A stretch of 64,000 nucleotides of DNA from Nocardioides campestrisoli (GCF_013624435.2 NZ_CP061768.1:806001-870000), one strand, 5' to 3'; counted from the stretch's first letter, positions 26,901-36,200 are shown. Program-made: numbers and translations. Notes: a model not told the origin generated them from the sequence alone.

Positions 26901-27244
26901 GCTACGGCCTGGGCGCGATGGCGATGACAGGTGGCGACCTGAAGGCGCCGCTGGCCACCGTGGCCTGGCCCACGGGCGAGTTCGGTGGCATGGGGCTGGA
27001 GGGCTACGTGCGCCTGGGCCACCGTGCCGAGCTGGAGGCGATCGAGGGGTCGGACGCGCGGCAAGCGCGGTACGAGGAGTTGGTGGCTGAGCTCTACGAG
27101 CGCGGCAAGGCGCTGAGCATCGCGAGCGTCCACGAGGTCGACGACGTCATCGACCCAGCCGAGACTCGCACGGTGGTCTCACGTCTGCTCGCCGCGGCCA
27201 GAATCCCCGAACCGACCGGACGTCGGTTTCTCGACTCCTGGTGA
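23990..27244 (+). CDS. Single-chain biotin-dependent acyl-CoA carboxylase (BC-BCCP-CT)
   Basis: This 1084-residue protein joins all three functions on one chain. Residues 1-450 are biotin carboxylase (KLLVANRGEIAVRVMRAA, ATP-grasp loop KAVAGGGGRGM near 157, EVNPRIQVEHTVTEE). Residues about 485-555 are the biotin carrier domain with EAMKMEH, biotinyl Lys522. From about 575 to the end is an AccD/PccB-like carboxyltransferase (VDTPGFMVGPEAE, LRKGYGLGAMAMTGG). Fused long-chain or broad-range acyl-CoA carboxylases of similar length are known. It adds CO2 to an acyl-CoA. GAGGAACCG precedes the ATG. The substrate is not readable from the sequence; propionyl-, branched or isoprenoid acyl-CoA are options. 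Confidence 0.9.
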   Translation: MKITKLLVANRGEIAVRVMRAASTLDIRTVGVAPADDRDSGHVAHADEVVGLAGSGPAAYLDVEALVRAAVDQGCDAVHPGYGFLSESPEFAERCEAAGIRFVGPTPETLRMFGDKTAARRVARKHGVPLLPGTVGATPLEQAHEFLAGLGEGAQVMVKAVAGGGGRGMLPVSNPLELDSAYERCASEALKAFGSADLYVEQLLVGARHVEVQVLGDGQGGVTHLWDRDCSVQRRRQKLVEVAPAQLPPDVRHSLLEHATSLARAANYRSLGTVEFLVAPDRVAFLEVNPRIQVEHTVTEEVLGLDLVELQLRVAGGATLAELGVEHVTDIEPTRSAMQLRVTTDRLASDGSVRTSSGRLTGFQVPGGPGTRVDTHAHTGMSANPRYDSLLAKVVVSQPGHDLAELAGRGRRALRELVVEGVDTNIELLQAILDHPDFLGGEVDTTFVERRLDELLAATAPAPLFGTREDREGTPSDRADVVVPEGCVGVRAPMAGVVVATGLEAGSAVAPGSTLVVLEAMKMEHVVLAEHGGAVESVHVATGDTVDGGQVVAVLRVDSDSSTQGTQSEELDLDAIRPDLAEVLDRRARTQDGLRPAAVERRRRVGRRTARENVTDLLDEGSFVEYGGLVLAAQRRRLSPEELVERTPADGLVGGIGTVAGHQVVTMAYDYTVLAGTQGFFNHAKMHRLLVTALEQRLPVVLFVEGGGGRPGDTDMAAVAQLDEQTFTAVARLSGQVPLVAIAAGRTFAGNAALAAVSDLIIATRDTNLGMGGPAMIEGGGLGVFAPEEVGPVSVQVPNGVIDVLVEDEAEAVATARTYLRQVLEPVTSDAGAHDQRLLRHVIPENRLRAYDVRRVVELVADVGSVLELRPEYGPGILTCLARVEGRAVGVLANNPRHLGGAIDAPAAEKAARFLQLCDVHRLPVVSLVDTPGFMVGPEAEEVASVRRFGRMFLAGAHARVPMIAVVLRKGYGLGAMAMTGGDLKAPLATVAWPTGEFGGMGLEGYVRLGHRAELEAIEGSDARQARYEELVAELYERGKALSIASVHEVDDVIDPAETRTVVSRLLAAARIPEPTGRRFLDSW

Positions 27245-27466
27245 GCACCGCGCTCGGGGCGGCTGTTGCTGGGCGGTGGAATCACCCTCACCAAGTGGCC
27301 GAGCGGCACGAAGGGCGTCGGCCATCGATTGCGGCGGCTACGTCGCAACACTCGCCTTGTTCTCGACTTGCCGGTCTGGACACCGTGCCGAATCGCGGCT
27401 TCGGTCCCCCGGGCTGGCAGCGCAGACCTGCTCGGCGAGGGGCTGTAGGAATCTAGGCACCCCCGG

Positions 27467-27889
27467 TCAGTGGGTGTGCGCGACGTAGACGTCGCACGGC
27501 GCCCGGTGCGCGACGTCGGTGGCGATGCTCCCGAGGATCCGGGTCGGGCCTTGCACCCGCTTGTTTCCGACCACGATGAGGTCGGCGCCGACCTCGTCGG
27601 CGGCTGTCAGCAGGGCGTCCGCGGGCTTCCCGGCGGACGGGGCGGCGTGGACGGTGAGCTCGGGGAACTGGGCCCGCAGCTGCTCGGCCGCCGCCTCGGC
27701 GATCCGTCTCGCGTCGTCCTTCGGGTGCAGCACCAGCTCCTGCGCCTCGGCCTCGATCACCCGCTCCTCCAGCTTGCCGTAGGCGGAGACCAGGTGCAGC
27801 ACGCCTCCGGTGCCCTGGGCGAGTCGGGCGGCCTTCAGTGCCGCGGCCCCGGCGGTCGGGCTTCCGTCGACTCCGGCAACGATCTTCAT
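27467..27889 (-). CDS. Universal stress protein (UspA family)
   Basis: The 140-residue protein has the Usp start MKIVAGVDGSPTAGAAALKAARLA and the C-terminal phosphate-binding region VVGNKRVQGPTRILGSIATDVAHRAPCDVYV. The ATP motif G-2x-G-9x-G-S is imperfect: Arg stands where the second Gly is expected, so nucleotide binding may be weak. It lies 61 bp downstream of, and in line with, the glutaryl-CoA dehydrogenase gene and may be its last cistron; GAGGA precedes the ATG. The 222 bp between this gene and the carboxylase gene hold nothing recognisable. Confidence 0.85.
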   Translation of the reverse strand: MKIVAGVDGSPTAGAAALKAARLAQGTGGVLHLVSAYGKLEERVIEAEAQELVLHPKDDARRIAEAAAEQLRAQFPELTVHAAPSAGKPADALLTAADEVGADLIVVGNKRVQGPTRILGSIATDVAHRAPCDVYVAHTH

Positions 27890-27950
27890 GCGTGTCCTCG
27901 CGTTCTCTGGTGGGTGGTGGGGGGAGTGGATGGACGCGTGGCGGTGGGCG

Positions 27951-29150
27951 TCACCGGAACGCCGCCTCGCCGGTCAGCGCCTGGCCGAGCACGAGCTGGT
28001 GCACCTCGCTGGTGCCCTCGTAGGTGAGCACGGACTCCAGGTTGTTGGCGTGCCGCATGATCGGGTGCTCCAGGGTGATCCCGGCGGCGCCGAGGATGGT
28101 GCGGCACTCGCGAGCGATGGCGATCGCCTCCCGCACGTTGTTGAGCTTGCCCAGGCTGACCTGCTCGGGCCGCAGGGTGCCGTCGTCCTTGAGCCGGCCC
28201 AGGTGCAGGGCGAGCAGCATCCCCTTGCCGAGCTCGAGGGTCATGTCGGCGAGCTTGGCCTGGGTCAGCTGGAACCCTGCGAGCGGCTTGTCGAAGATCT
28301 CCCGCTCCCGGCTGTAGGCGATCGCGGTCTCCAGGCAGTCGCGGGCTGCCCCGAGTGCGCCGAAGACGATCCCGAACCGGGCCTCGTTGAGGCAGGACAG
28401 CGGACCGGAGAGGCCTCGGGCCTCCGGCAGCATCGCGGATGCGGGGAGCCGGACGCCGTCGAGCACGAGCTCGCTGGTCACCGAGGCGCGCAGCGACATC
28501 TTCTTCTTGATCTCCGGGGCGGAGAAGCCCGGGGTGTCGGTGGGGACCACGAAGCCGCGGACCCCCTCGTCGGTCTGCGCCCAGACGACCGCCACGTCGG
28601 CGACCGACCCGTTGGTGATCCACATCTTGGTGCCGTCGAGCACCCAGTCGCCGCCGGCCCCGGGGTCGCGACGCGCCCGGGTCCGCATGCCACCGGGGTT
28701 GGAGCCGAAGTCGGGCTCGGTCAGCCCGAAGCAGCCGATCGCCTCGCCCGCCGCCATCCGGGGCAGCCACTGCTGCTTCTGCTCCTCCGAGCCGTGCTTC
28801 CAGATCGCGAACATCGCCAGCGAGCCCTGGACCGAGACCAGCGACCGCAGGCCGGAGTCCCCGGCCTCCAGCTCCATGCACGCCAGGCCGTACGCCGTGG
28901 CGGTGGTGCCCGCGCAGCCGTAGCCCTCCAGGTGCATGCCGAGCACGCCGAGCCCGCCGACCTCGCGGGCCAGCTCGCGGACCGGGACCTGCCCGGCCTC
29001 GTACCAGTCGGCGAGCTGCGGCTTGACCTTCGACTCCACGAACTGGCGGACCGTGTCCCGGATCGCGCGGTCCTCCTCCCCGATCAGCGAGTCGGTGCCG
29101 ACGAGGTCGAGCGGGGCCTGGGGGGCGGGGCGGGGCTGCTGCGAGGTCAC
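27951..29150 (-). CDS. gcdH: Glutaryl-CoA dehydrogenase
   Basis: The 399-residue flavoprotein follows glutaryl-CoA dehydrogenase closely: GLRSLVSVQGSLAMFAIWKHGSEEQKQQWLP holds the Arg that binds the substrate carboxylate, then GCFGLTEPDFGSNP, KMWITNG, FSLRAS-like MSLRASVTSE, and the catalytic Glu378 in LTYEGTSEVH. It oxidises and decarboxylates glutaryl-CoA to crotonyl-CoA. The GTG start overlaps the CoA-transferase stop (GTGA, 29147-29150). The upstream CoA-transferase could make glutaryl-CoA, giving a compact glutarate (lysine, tryptophan, dicarboxylate) route. Confidence 0.9.
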   Translation of the reverse strand: MTSQQPRPAPQAPLDLVGTDSLIGEEDRAIRDTVRQFVESKVKPQLADWYEAGQVPVRELAREVGGLGVLGMHLEGYGCAGTTATAYGLACMELEAGDSGLRSLVSVQGSLAMFAIWKHGSEEQKQQWLPRMAAGEAIGCFGLTEPDFGSNPGGMRTRARRDPGAGGDWVLDGTKMWITNGSVADVAVVWAQTDEGVRGFVVPTDTPGFSAPEIKKKMSLRASVTSELVLDGVRLPASAMLPEARGLSGPLSCLNEARFGIVFGALGAARDCLETAIAYSREREIFDKPLAGFQLTQAKLADMTLELGKGMLLALHLGRLKDDGTLRPEQVSLGKLNNVREAIAIARECRTILGAAGITLEHPIMRHANNLESVLTYEGTSEVHQLVLGQALTGEAAFR

Positions 29151-30403
29151 GGGGTCTTCCCTTCGGTGGTGGGGTCGGCTGGGGCGAGCAGCCGGTCGAT
29201 CTCGGCGTCGTCGTACCCGGCCTCGGCCAGCACGTCACGGCTGTGCTCCCCGAGCAGGGGCGGAGGGGTGCGCAGCGGGGGTCGCCGGCCGGAGAAGCTG
29301 ACCGGGAAGCGGATCTGCTCCAGGGCGCCGACGACCGGGTGGTCGACGGTGCCGATCATCTCCAGGGCGCCCGTCTGCTCGGAGGCGTAGATCTCGTCCA
29401 GCGTGCGGATCGGGGTGACCGGGACGTCGGCGGCGCTGAGCAGGGCGCACCACTCCTCGACCGTCCGGAGCGCGAGCGCCGACTCCAGCTCGGCGTTCAG
29501 CGCCTTGCGGTTGACCACCCGGTCGGCGTTGGCCAGGAACCGCGGGTCCTCGGGGAGGTCGTCGCGGCCGAGCACCCGGCAGAGCCGGCGCCAGGTCGCC
29601 TGGTTGCCCACGGCGATCACCAGGTCGCCGTCCGCGGCCGGGTAGGCCTGGTAGGGGACCAGGTTGGGGTGGCCCGAGCCGAGCCGGTGCGGGCGCTCCC
29701 GGGTGGCGAAGAAGGCCGTGGCCCAGCTGACGTGCAGCGCCAGCTGGGTCTCGTAGAGCGAGGTGGTGACGTACTGCCCACGCCCGGTGCGGCCACGCTC
29801 GACCAGCGCGGCGGTGAGCCCGATCAGGCCGAAGAGCGCGGCGCTGAGGTCGGCCATCGCGAAGCCCGCCTTGACCGGCGGGCCGTCGGTCTCCCCGGTC
29901 AACGACATCAGCCCAGCAGCCGCCTGGGCGACCATGTCGTAGCCGGGCTCCAGCCGCAGCGGCCCGGAGTCGCCGAACGCGGAGATGTGCAGCACCACCA
30001 GCTCTGGGTAGCGCGCCGAGAGCTGCTCGTAGCTGAACACCTCGGCCAGCGAGCTGCCCGGCTTGAAGTTCTCCACCACCACGTCGGCGGTCTCGATCAG
30101 CCGGTGCACCGCCTCCTGCCCCTCGGGCGACTTCAGGTCCAGGGTCACCGAGCGCTTGTTGCGGTTGGCGGCCAGGTAGTAGGTGGCGTCGGGGCCGTTG
30201 AACGGCGGCCCCCACTTCCGGGTCGGGTCGCCGCCGTCGGGGTGCTCGACCTTGATCACGTCGGCGCCCATGTCGGCCAGCGACATCGTCACGTAGGGCC
30301 CGGCGAGGATCTTGGACAGGTCGACCACCCGGATCCCCGCGAGTGGAGCGGCGCCGGGGGCGCTCTCCTGCACGTCGGGACGGGGCTCGCTCGGCTCAGC
30401 CAC
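29147..30403 (-). CDS. Class III (CaiB/BaiF) CoA-transferase, probable glutarate-type (SUGCT-like)
   Basis: A 418-residue CoA-transferase with the family motifs LAGIRVVDLSKILAGPYVTMSLADMGADVIKVE, LDLKSPEG, VVENFKPGS and the catalytic Asp in EPGYDMVAQAAAG. Unlike the two racemase-type paralogues in this window it lacks the MCR His/Glu signature, so true CoA transfer is expected. Coupling to gcdH suggests succinyl-CoA:glutarate CoA-transferase activity like human SUGCT (inference). Its start overlaps the stop of the AidB-like gene by 8 bp. Confidence 0.85.
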   Translation of the reverse strand: MAEPSEPRPDVQESAPGAAPLAGIRVVDLSKILAGPYVTMSLADMGADVIKVEHPDGGDPTRKWGPPFNGPDATYYLAANRNKRSVTLDLKSPEGQEAVHRLIETADVVVENFKPGSSLAEVFSYEQLSARYPELVVLHISAFGDSGPLRLEPGYDMVAQAAAGLMSLTGETDGPPVKAGFAMADLSAALFGLIGLTAALVERGRTGRGQYVTTSLYETQLALHVSWATAFFATRERPHRLGSGHPNLVPYQAYPAADGDLVIAVGNQATWRRLCRVLGRDDLPEDPRFLANADRVVNRKALNAELESALALRTVEEWCALLSAADVPVTPIRTLDEIYASEQTGALEMIGTVDHPVVGALEQIRFPVSFSGRRPPLRTPPPLLGEHSRDVLAEAGYDDAEIDRLLAPADPTTEGKTP

Positions 30404-32144
30404 GGGTGCCCGCCTCGGCGTGGTGGCGCGACGCAGTGCCGATGGCGTCGTACGCGGACTGGGCCACCTCGGCGCTCACCTCGCCGCCGTCGACGACCTG
30501 GTCGAGCACGTGCAGTGCCGGCGGGGAGGTCAGCCGGGGATCGGCGAGCCAGTGCAGCCAGGTGTGGGCCAGCAGCAGGGCGCGGTGTCCCAGCCCGGCG
30601 GCCAGCTCACGCTGCGCCCGCTCGAGGAGCAGCGTCGCCATCACCGCGTGGCACAGGTCCTCGGCGTACGCGCCGATCGCCGCCTCCTGGTCGAACCGGC
30701 TCATCGCCAGGAGCTGCTCGCCGCGGCTGCGCAGGTGCTGCCAGCGCCCGACCAGGGTGCTGGCGGCCGGCTCGACGCGCGGGTGGTCCAGCGCGGCGAG
30801 CCGTCCGACGTAGGCGCCGGCCAGCACCCGGTGGGACTGCTCGCGGGTCATGCAGCGCAGCACGTCGAGGCAGATCACGTTGGAGGAGCCCTCCCAGATC
30901 GAGCCCAGGTGCGCGTCGCGCAGCAGCCGGGGGTTGACCCAGTCCTCGATGTAGCCGTTGCCGCCCCGCACCTCCATCGCCTCCCCGGTCACCTGCCGGG
31001 CGCGCTTGCACAGGGTGTTCTTGGCCAGCGGGGTGAGCACCCGCACCATCGCGGCGGCGTGCGGGTCACCGGCGTCCGCGTCGTCGAGCCGGGAGGCCGA
31101 CTCCAGCACCAGGCCGAGACCCGCCTCGGCGTGCAGGGCGAGCGGCAGCAGGGTCTGGCGCATCAGCGGCTGGTCGAAGAGCCGCTGGCCGAAGACCACC
31201 CGCTCCCGGGTGTGGTCCACCGACTCGCGCACCGCGCGGCGCATCAGGGCCGTGGCGCGCATCGCGTTGGAGAGCCGGGAGACGTTGAGCATCTCCGCCA
31301 TCTGCGGGAAGCCGCGGGTCAGGTCGCCGACCGGCTGCGCCCAGGCCTCCTCCAGCGTGACCTCGCCGCTGGCCATCGACCGGCTGCCGAGCTTGTCCTT
31401 GAGCCGGTCGATCCGCAGTCCGTTGGGCGTGCCGTCGGGACGCACCCGGGGCACCAGGAAGAGGCCGAGCCCGCGGGTTCCCTCGCCCTGACCGGGGACC
31501 CGGGCCAGGGTGAGGATCAGGTCGGCGGCCACGTTGGAGCAGAACCACTTGTGGCCGCTCAGCGTCCAGTGCGTGCCCTCCGGGGTGACGGTGGCGGTGG
31601 CGGTGGTGGCGGTCTGCCCGACGTCGGTGCCGCCCTGCTTCTCGGTCATGAACATCGCGCCGGTGGCGAGGCCCTCCAGGGTGGGGCTGCTCAGGGCGTC
31701 GATCTCGGCGGCGAAGCGCTCGGGGTCGAAGAGGCGCAGCACCCGGGCGGCGGAGTCGGTCATCGACAGCGGGCACGCCAGGCCGAACTCCGACTGCACG
31801 AACAGGTAGGAGAGGGCGTACTTGACCACGTGCGGCACCCGGGTGGGCCAGCCCAGGACGCCGGGGCGGTGGGACATGGCCGCGAGCCCGTAGCGCTCGA
31901 AGGCGAGCCGGCACATCTCTTGGTACGCCGGGTGGTGGTCGACGGCGTCGATCCGGGTGCCGTCCGGGGCGTAGGCGCGCAGCACCGGCGGGTTGCGGTC
32001 GGCGGTGGCGGCCAGGTCGTCGAGCTCGGTGGCGGCCACCGCGCCGAGGTCGTCGAGGACGGGCTCGATCCGGGTGCGGTCGTCTGGGGAGAGCAGTTGG
32101 TCCAGCAGGGGACGCAGCGCGGGATCACGGTCGGCGAAGTTCAC
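30396..32144 (-). CDS. AidB-like acyl-CoA dehydrogenase
   Basis: The 582-residue protein has the long AidB plan: a 130-residue N-terminal region, the ACAD core with MFMTEKQGGTDVGQTATTA and WTLSGHKWFCSNVAAD, the active-site segment IWEGSSNVICLDVLR, and a C-terminal helical extension of about 120 residues. AidB binds DNA and has weak isovaleryl-CoA dehydrogenase activity; here the operon partners point to acyl-CoA oxidation. GTG 32144 has AGGGTGG upstream. It is the first gene of the glutarate operon and is divergent from a LysR regulator. Confidence 0.86.
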   Translation of the reverse strand: MNFADRDPALRPLLDQLLSPDDRTRIEPVLDDLGAVAATELDDLAATADRNPPVLRAYAPDGTRIDAVDHHPAYQEMCRLAFERYGLAAMSHRPGVLGWPTRVPHVVKYALSYLFVQSEFGLACPLSMTDSAARVLRLFDPERFAAEIDALSSPTLEGLATGAMFMTEKQGGTDVGQTATTATATVTPEGTHWTLSGHKWFCSNVAADLILTLARVPGQGEGTRGLGLFLVPRVRPDGTPNGLRIDRLKDKLGSRSMASGEVTLEEAWAQPVGDLTRGFPQMAEMLNVSRLSNAMRATALMRRAVRESVDHTRERVVFGQRLFDQPLMRQTLLPLALHAEAGLGLVLESASRLDDADAGDPHAAAMVRVLTPLAKNTLCKRARQVTGEAMEVRGGNGYIEDWVNPRLLRDAHLGSIWEGSSNVICLDVLRCMTREQSHRVLAGAYVGRLAALDHPRVEPAASTLVGRWQHLRSRGEQLLAMSRFDQEAAIGAYAEDLCHAVMATLLLERAQRELAAGLGHRALLLAHTWLHWLADPRLTSPPALHVLDQVVDGGEVSAEVAQSAYDAIGTASRHHAEAGTRG

Positions 32145-32211
32145 CCGACCACCCTGACAAGCCGGAGGCAGAGGGTCCAAGACTAAATTGGCCAGGCATT
32201 GAGTCGTCCAG

Positions 32212-32253
32212 CATCTGAATCGCGTCAACAGCCGAATCGCGCCATCTGAATCG
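32212..32253. promoter_or_regulatory. Triple GAATCG repeats, candidate LysR binding region
   Basis: CATCTGAATCG occurs at 32212-32222 and again at 32243-32253, with a third GAATCGCG at 32234-32241 (also at 32217-32224). The repeats fill the 132-bp divergent region and end 23 bases before the LysR start, where a LysR tetramer would bind both promoters. Confidence 0.5.
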
Positions 32254-32276
32254 TCGTCGTCGCTCGGGAGGGCATC

Positions 32277-33170
32277 GTGGAGCTGAGGCACTTGGCGGGG
32301 TTCGTCGCCGTCGCGGAGGAGCTGCACTTCGGCCGGGCGGCCGCCCGGCTGCACATCTCGCAGCCGCCGCTGAGCCAGCAGATCCGGCTGCTCGAGCGCG
32401 AGCTCGGGACGGCGCTCTTCGACCGCAGCACCCGGTCGGTCCGGCTCACCGAGGCGGGTCGGTCCTTCCTGGACCCGGCCCGGGAGGTGCTGGCCTCCGC
32501 GGCCGTCGCCCGCCGGGCCGCGCTGGCCGCCGGCCGCGGGGAGGTCGGCCGGGTCTCGCTGGGGTACGCCGGCACCGGCAGCGCCGTGACCATGCCGGTG
32601 CTGACCAGGGCCGTCGCGGCCCGGCTGCCGGGCATCGAGTTCGTCCTGGCCGGTCCCTACTACTCGGGCGAGACCGTCGGCCGGGTCGTCGACGGCAGCC
32701 TGGACCTGGCCTTCACCGCCGTCGCCGGGATCCGCGGGCTGAGCGGCCGGGTGGTCCGCCACGATCCGCTGATGGTGGCGGTGCCGGACGCCCATCCGTG
32801 CGCGAGCCGTCCGGAGGTGGCCCTGGCCGACCTGGCCGAGGAGCAGTTCGTCGCCTTCCCCTCGGCCCGGGGCTCGGAGGTCCGCGAGCTCGCGCTGCGC
32901 TCCTGCCTGGCGGCCGGGTTCACCCCGCGGGTGACACAGGAGGCCCCGGACACGTTCAGCCTCCTCGCCCTGGTCGCGGCCGGGGTGGGGGTCGCGCTGG
33001 TGGTCGAGGCGGCGCGCAGCATCACCCTGGACGGCGTCGTCTTCGTCCCGCTGGCGGGCGACCCGCCGGTGCTGCCGATGTCGCTGGTGTGGCGCGCGAG
33101 CGACGACTCCCCGGCTCTGCGGGCCGTGCTCGAGGTGGCCGAGGAGGTGCTCCCCACGGTCGCCGGGTGA
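32277..33170 (+). CDS. LysR family transcriptional regulator
   Basis: The 297-residue protein starts MELRHLAGFVAVAEELHFGRAAARLHISQPPLSQQIRLLERELG, the winged HTH of LysR regulators, followed by the linker and a two-lobed effector domain (about 90-290) with AFTAVAGIRG and VGVALVVEAAR. GTG start with GGGAGGG upstream. It is divergent from the aidB-like/CoA-transferase/gcdH operon and is presumably its activator, responding to an acyl-CoA or dicarboxylate (inference). A strong bidirectional terminator follows. Confidence 0.9.
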   Translation: MELRHLAGFVAVAEELHFGRAAARLHISQPPLSQQIRLLERELGTALFDRSTRSVRLTEAGRSFLDPAREVLASAAVARRAALAAGRGEVGRVSLGYAGTGSAVTMPVLTRAVAARLPGIEFVLAGPYYSGETVGRVVDGSLDLAFTAVAGIRGLSGRVVRHDPLMVAVPDAHPCASRPEVALADLAEEQFVAFPSARGSEVRELALRSCLAAGFTPRVTQEAPDTFSLLALVAAGVGVALVVEAARSITLDGVVFVPLAGDPPVLPMSLVWRASDDSPALRAVLEVAEEVLPTVAG

Positions 33171-33181
33171 GCGCCCAGGCC

Positions 33182-33213
33182 CCGCCCCGGCGCGGGAGGG
33201 TGCGCCGGGGCGG
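33182..33213. terminator. Bidirectional terminator between the LysR and icmF genes
   Basis: CCGCCCCGGCGC (33182-33193) and GCGCCGGGGCGG (33202-33213) form a perfect 12-bp stem with an 8-base loop. It fills the 58-bp gap between convergent genes, so it can end both transcripts; there is no long U-run on either side, as is common at high GC. Confidence 0.75.
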
Positions 33214-33228
33214 AGAAGAGGGGAGTCG

Positions 33229-36200
33229 TCAGACGTTGCGCCGGTACTGCCCGCCGACCTCGAAGAACGCCTCGGTCACCTGCTGCAGGGAGCAGACCCG
33301 GGCGGCGTCCATCAGCACCGCGAAGACGTTCTCGCCGGAGACCGCGGCGTCCTTGAGCCGAGCCAGCGCCTGCTGCGCCTCGCTCGCGTGCGAGCCCTGG
33401 AACTCGCGCACCCGGCGCAGCTGGGACTCCTTCTCCGACTCGGTCGCGCGGGCCAGCTCGACCTCGGCCGGCGAGGCGTCGGAGTCGGGGCGGACGAAGG
33501 TGTTGACCCCGATGATCGGCAGCGACCCGTCGTGCTTGCGGTGCTCGTAGAGCATCGACTCGTCCTGGATCCGGCCACGCTGGTAGCCGGTCTCCATCGC
33601 GCCGAGCACGCCGCCGCGCTCGTTGATCGAGTCGAACTCGCGCAGCACGGCCTCCTCGACCAGGTCGGTGAGCTCGTCGATGATGAAGGAGCCCTGGAGC
33701 GGGTTCTCGTTCATCGCCAGGCCCCACTCGCGGTTGATGATCAGCTGGATCGCCAGCGCGCGACGCACCGACTCCTCGGTCGGGGTGGTGACCGCCTCGT
33801 CGAACGCGTTGGTGTGCAGGCTGTTGGCGTTGTCGTAGATGGCGATCAGGGCCTGCAGCGTGGTGCGGATGTCGTTGAAGTCCATCTCCTGCGCGTGCAG
33901 GGACCGGCCGGAGGTCTGCACGTGGTACTTCAGCTTCTGCGAGCGCTCGCCCGCGCCGTACTTCTCCTTCATCGCCACCGCCCAGATCCGGCGGGCGACG
34001 CGACCGAGCACGCTGTACTCCGGGTCCATGCCGTTGGAGAAGAAGAAGGACAGGTTGGGGGCGAAGTCGTCGATGTCCATGCCCCGGGCCAGGTAGGCCT
34101 CGACGTAGGTGAAGCCGTTGGCCAGCGTGAACGCGAGCTGGCTGATCGGGTTCGCCCCGGCCTCGGCGATGTGGTAGCCGGAGATGGAGACCGAGTAGAA
34201 GTTGCGCACCTGCTTGGCGATGAACCACTCCTGGATGTCGGCCATCATCCGCAAGCTGAACTCGGTGGAGAACAGGCAGGTGTTCTGCCCCTGGTCCTCC
34301 TTGAGAATGTCGGCCTGGACGGTGCCGCGCACGTTCGCCAGGGCGTACGCCGTGAGCTGCTCGTGCTCGGCCTCGTCGGGCTCGCGACCCTCCCGCTCGC
34401 GGAACGCGTCGACCTGCTGGTCGATCACGGTGTTGAGGAAGAACGCCAGCACGGTGGGCGCCGGCCCGTTGATCGTCATCGACACGCTGGTCGACGGCGC
34501 GACCAGGTCGAAGCCGTCGTAGAGCACCTTCATGTCGTCCAACGTCGCCACCGAGACGCCCGAGGTGCCGACCTTGCCGTAGACGTCGGGGCGCGGGTCG
34601 GGGTCGCGGCCGTACAGGGTGACGGAGTCGAACGCGGTGGAGAGCCGGGTGGCCTCGCCGTCGGCGGAGAGGATCTTGAACCGGCGGTTGGTCCGGGCGG
34701 GGTCGCCCTCGCCGGCGAACATCCGGGCGGGGTCCTCGCCGTCGCGCTTGAACGGGAAGACGCCGGCGGTGAAGGGGAAGTAGCCCGGCAGGTTCTCCCG
34801 GCGCCAGAACCGGACCAGCTCGCCGTGGTCGGTGTAGCGGGGGAGCGCGACCCTGGGGATCTTGTTGCCGCTCAGGGACTCCCGGGTCAGCTTGGTGTGG
34901 ATCTCCTTGTCACGGACCCGCACCACCTGCTCGTCGCCGGAGTAGGACTCCACGACCGCGGGCCAGGCCTCGATCTGGTCGGCCACCTCGTGCGGGAGCT
35001 CCTTGCGCGCCTGCTCGAGCAGGCCGCCCACGTTGTCGGCGCTGTCGCCGGTCTTCACCAGCTCGCCCTTGACGATGTCGAGCCGCTGCACCCGACGGGC
35101 CGCCTCGGCCAGCTCCTCGGTGCGGGCGTGGTAGCCGCGCACGGTCTCGGTGATCTCGGCGAGGTAGCGCACCCGCTCGGTCGGCACCACCTGCCGGATG
35201 CCGGAGGAGTGGCGGACGTCGACGTGCGGCAGGGTGCCCTCGGTCACCGGCAGGCCCCGCTCGGCGAGCAGGTCGCGCAGGTGCTGGTAGAGCGCGGTGA
35301 CGCCGTCGTCGTTGAAGGTGGCGGCGCTGGTGCCGAAGACCGGCATCTCGTGCGGCTGCTTGCCGAACGCCTCGCGGTTGCGCACCATCTGCCGGCCGAC
35401 GTCGCGCAGCGCGTCCTTGGCGCCGCGGCGCTCGAACTTGTTGATCGCCACCGTGTCGGCGAAGTCGAGCATGTCGATCTTCTCCAGCTGGGAGGCGGCG
35501 CCGAACTCGGGCGTCATCACGTAGAGCGAGGTGTCGACGAACGGCACGATCGCCGCGTCGCCCTGGCCGATGCCGGGGGTCTCGACGACGACCAGGTCGA
35601 AGCCGGCGGCCTTGACGCAGGCGATCACGTCGCCCAGGTGCTCGGGCACCTCGTGGGCGCCGCGGGTGGCCAGGGAGCGGAAGAAGATGCGGTCGCCGTC
35701 CAGGCTGTTGGCGCGGATCCGGTCGCCCAGCAGGGCGCCGCCGCCCTTGCGCCGGGTCGGGTCGACGGCGATCACGGCGATCCGCAGCTTGTCCTGCTGG
35801 TCGACGCGGAAGCGCCGGACCAGCTCGTCGGTCAGGCTGGACTTGCCCGAGCCGCCGGTGCCGGTGATGCCGAGCACCGGGGTGCTCCGCGCGGCCGCGG
35901 CCTCGGTGATCCGGGCGAGCACGTCGGCGGGCAGCTGGCCGGTCTCGGCGCCGGTCAGCGCCCGGGCCGCTGCGGTCCGGTCGCCGGTGAGCACCTCCTC
36001 GGCGGTGACCTGCCGGACGGTCCACGGGTCGAAGTCGCAGTCGGCGACGACCTGGTTGATCATCCCGACGAGGCCGAGCCGCTGGCCGTCCTCGGGGGAG
36101 AAGATGGTCACCCCCGACTCGCGCAGCCGCGCGATCTCGGCCGGCACGATCACGCCGCCGCCTCCGCCGACCACCTTGACGTGCCCGGCGCCGGCTGCGC

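Noticed and set aside
27245..27466. Small open frames of 60-71 codons after the carboxylase gene
   Set aside because: No ribosome site, no recognisable domain, and three overlapping frames of equal length; treated as empty spacer.
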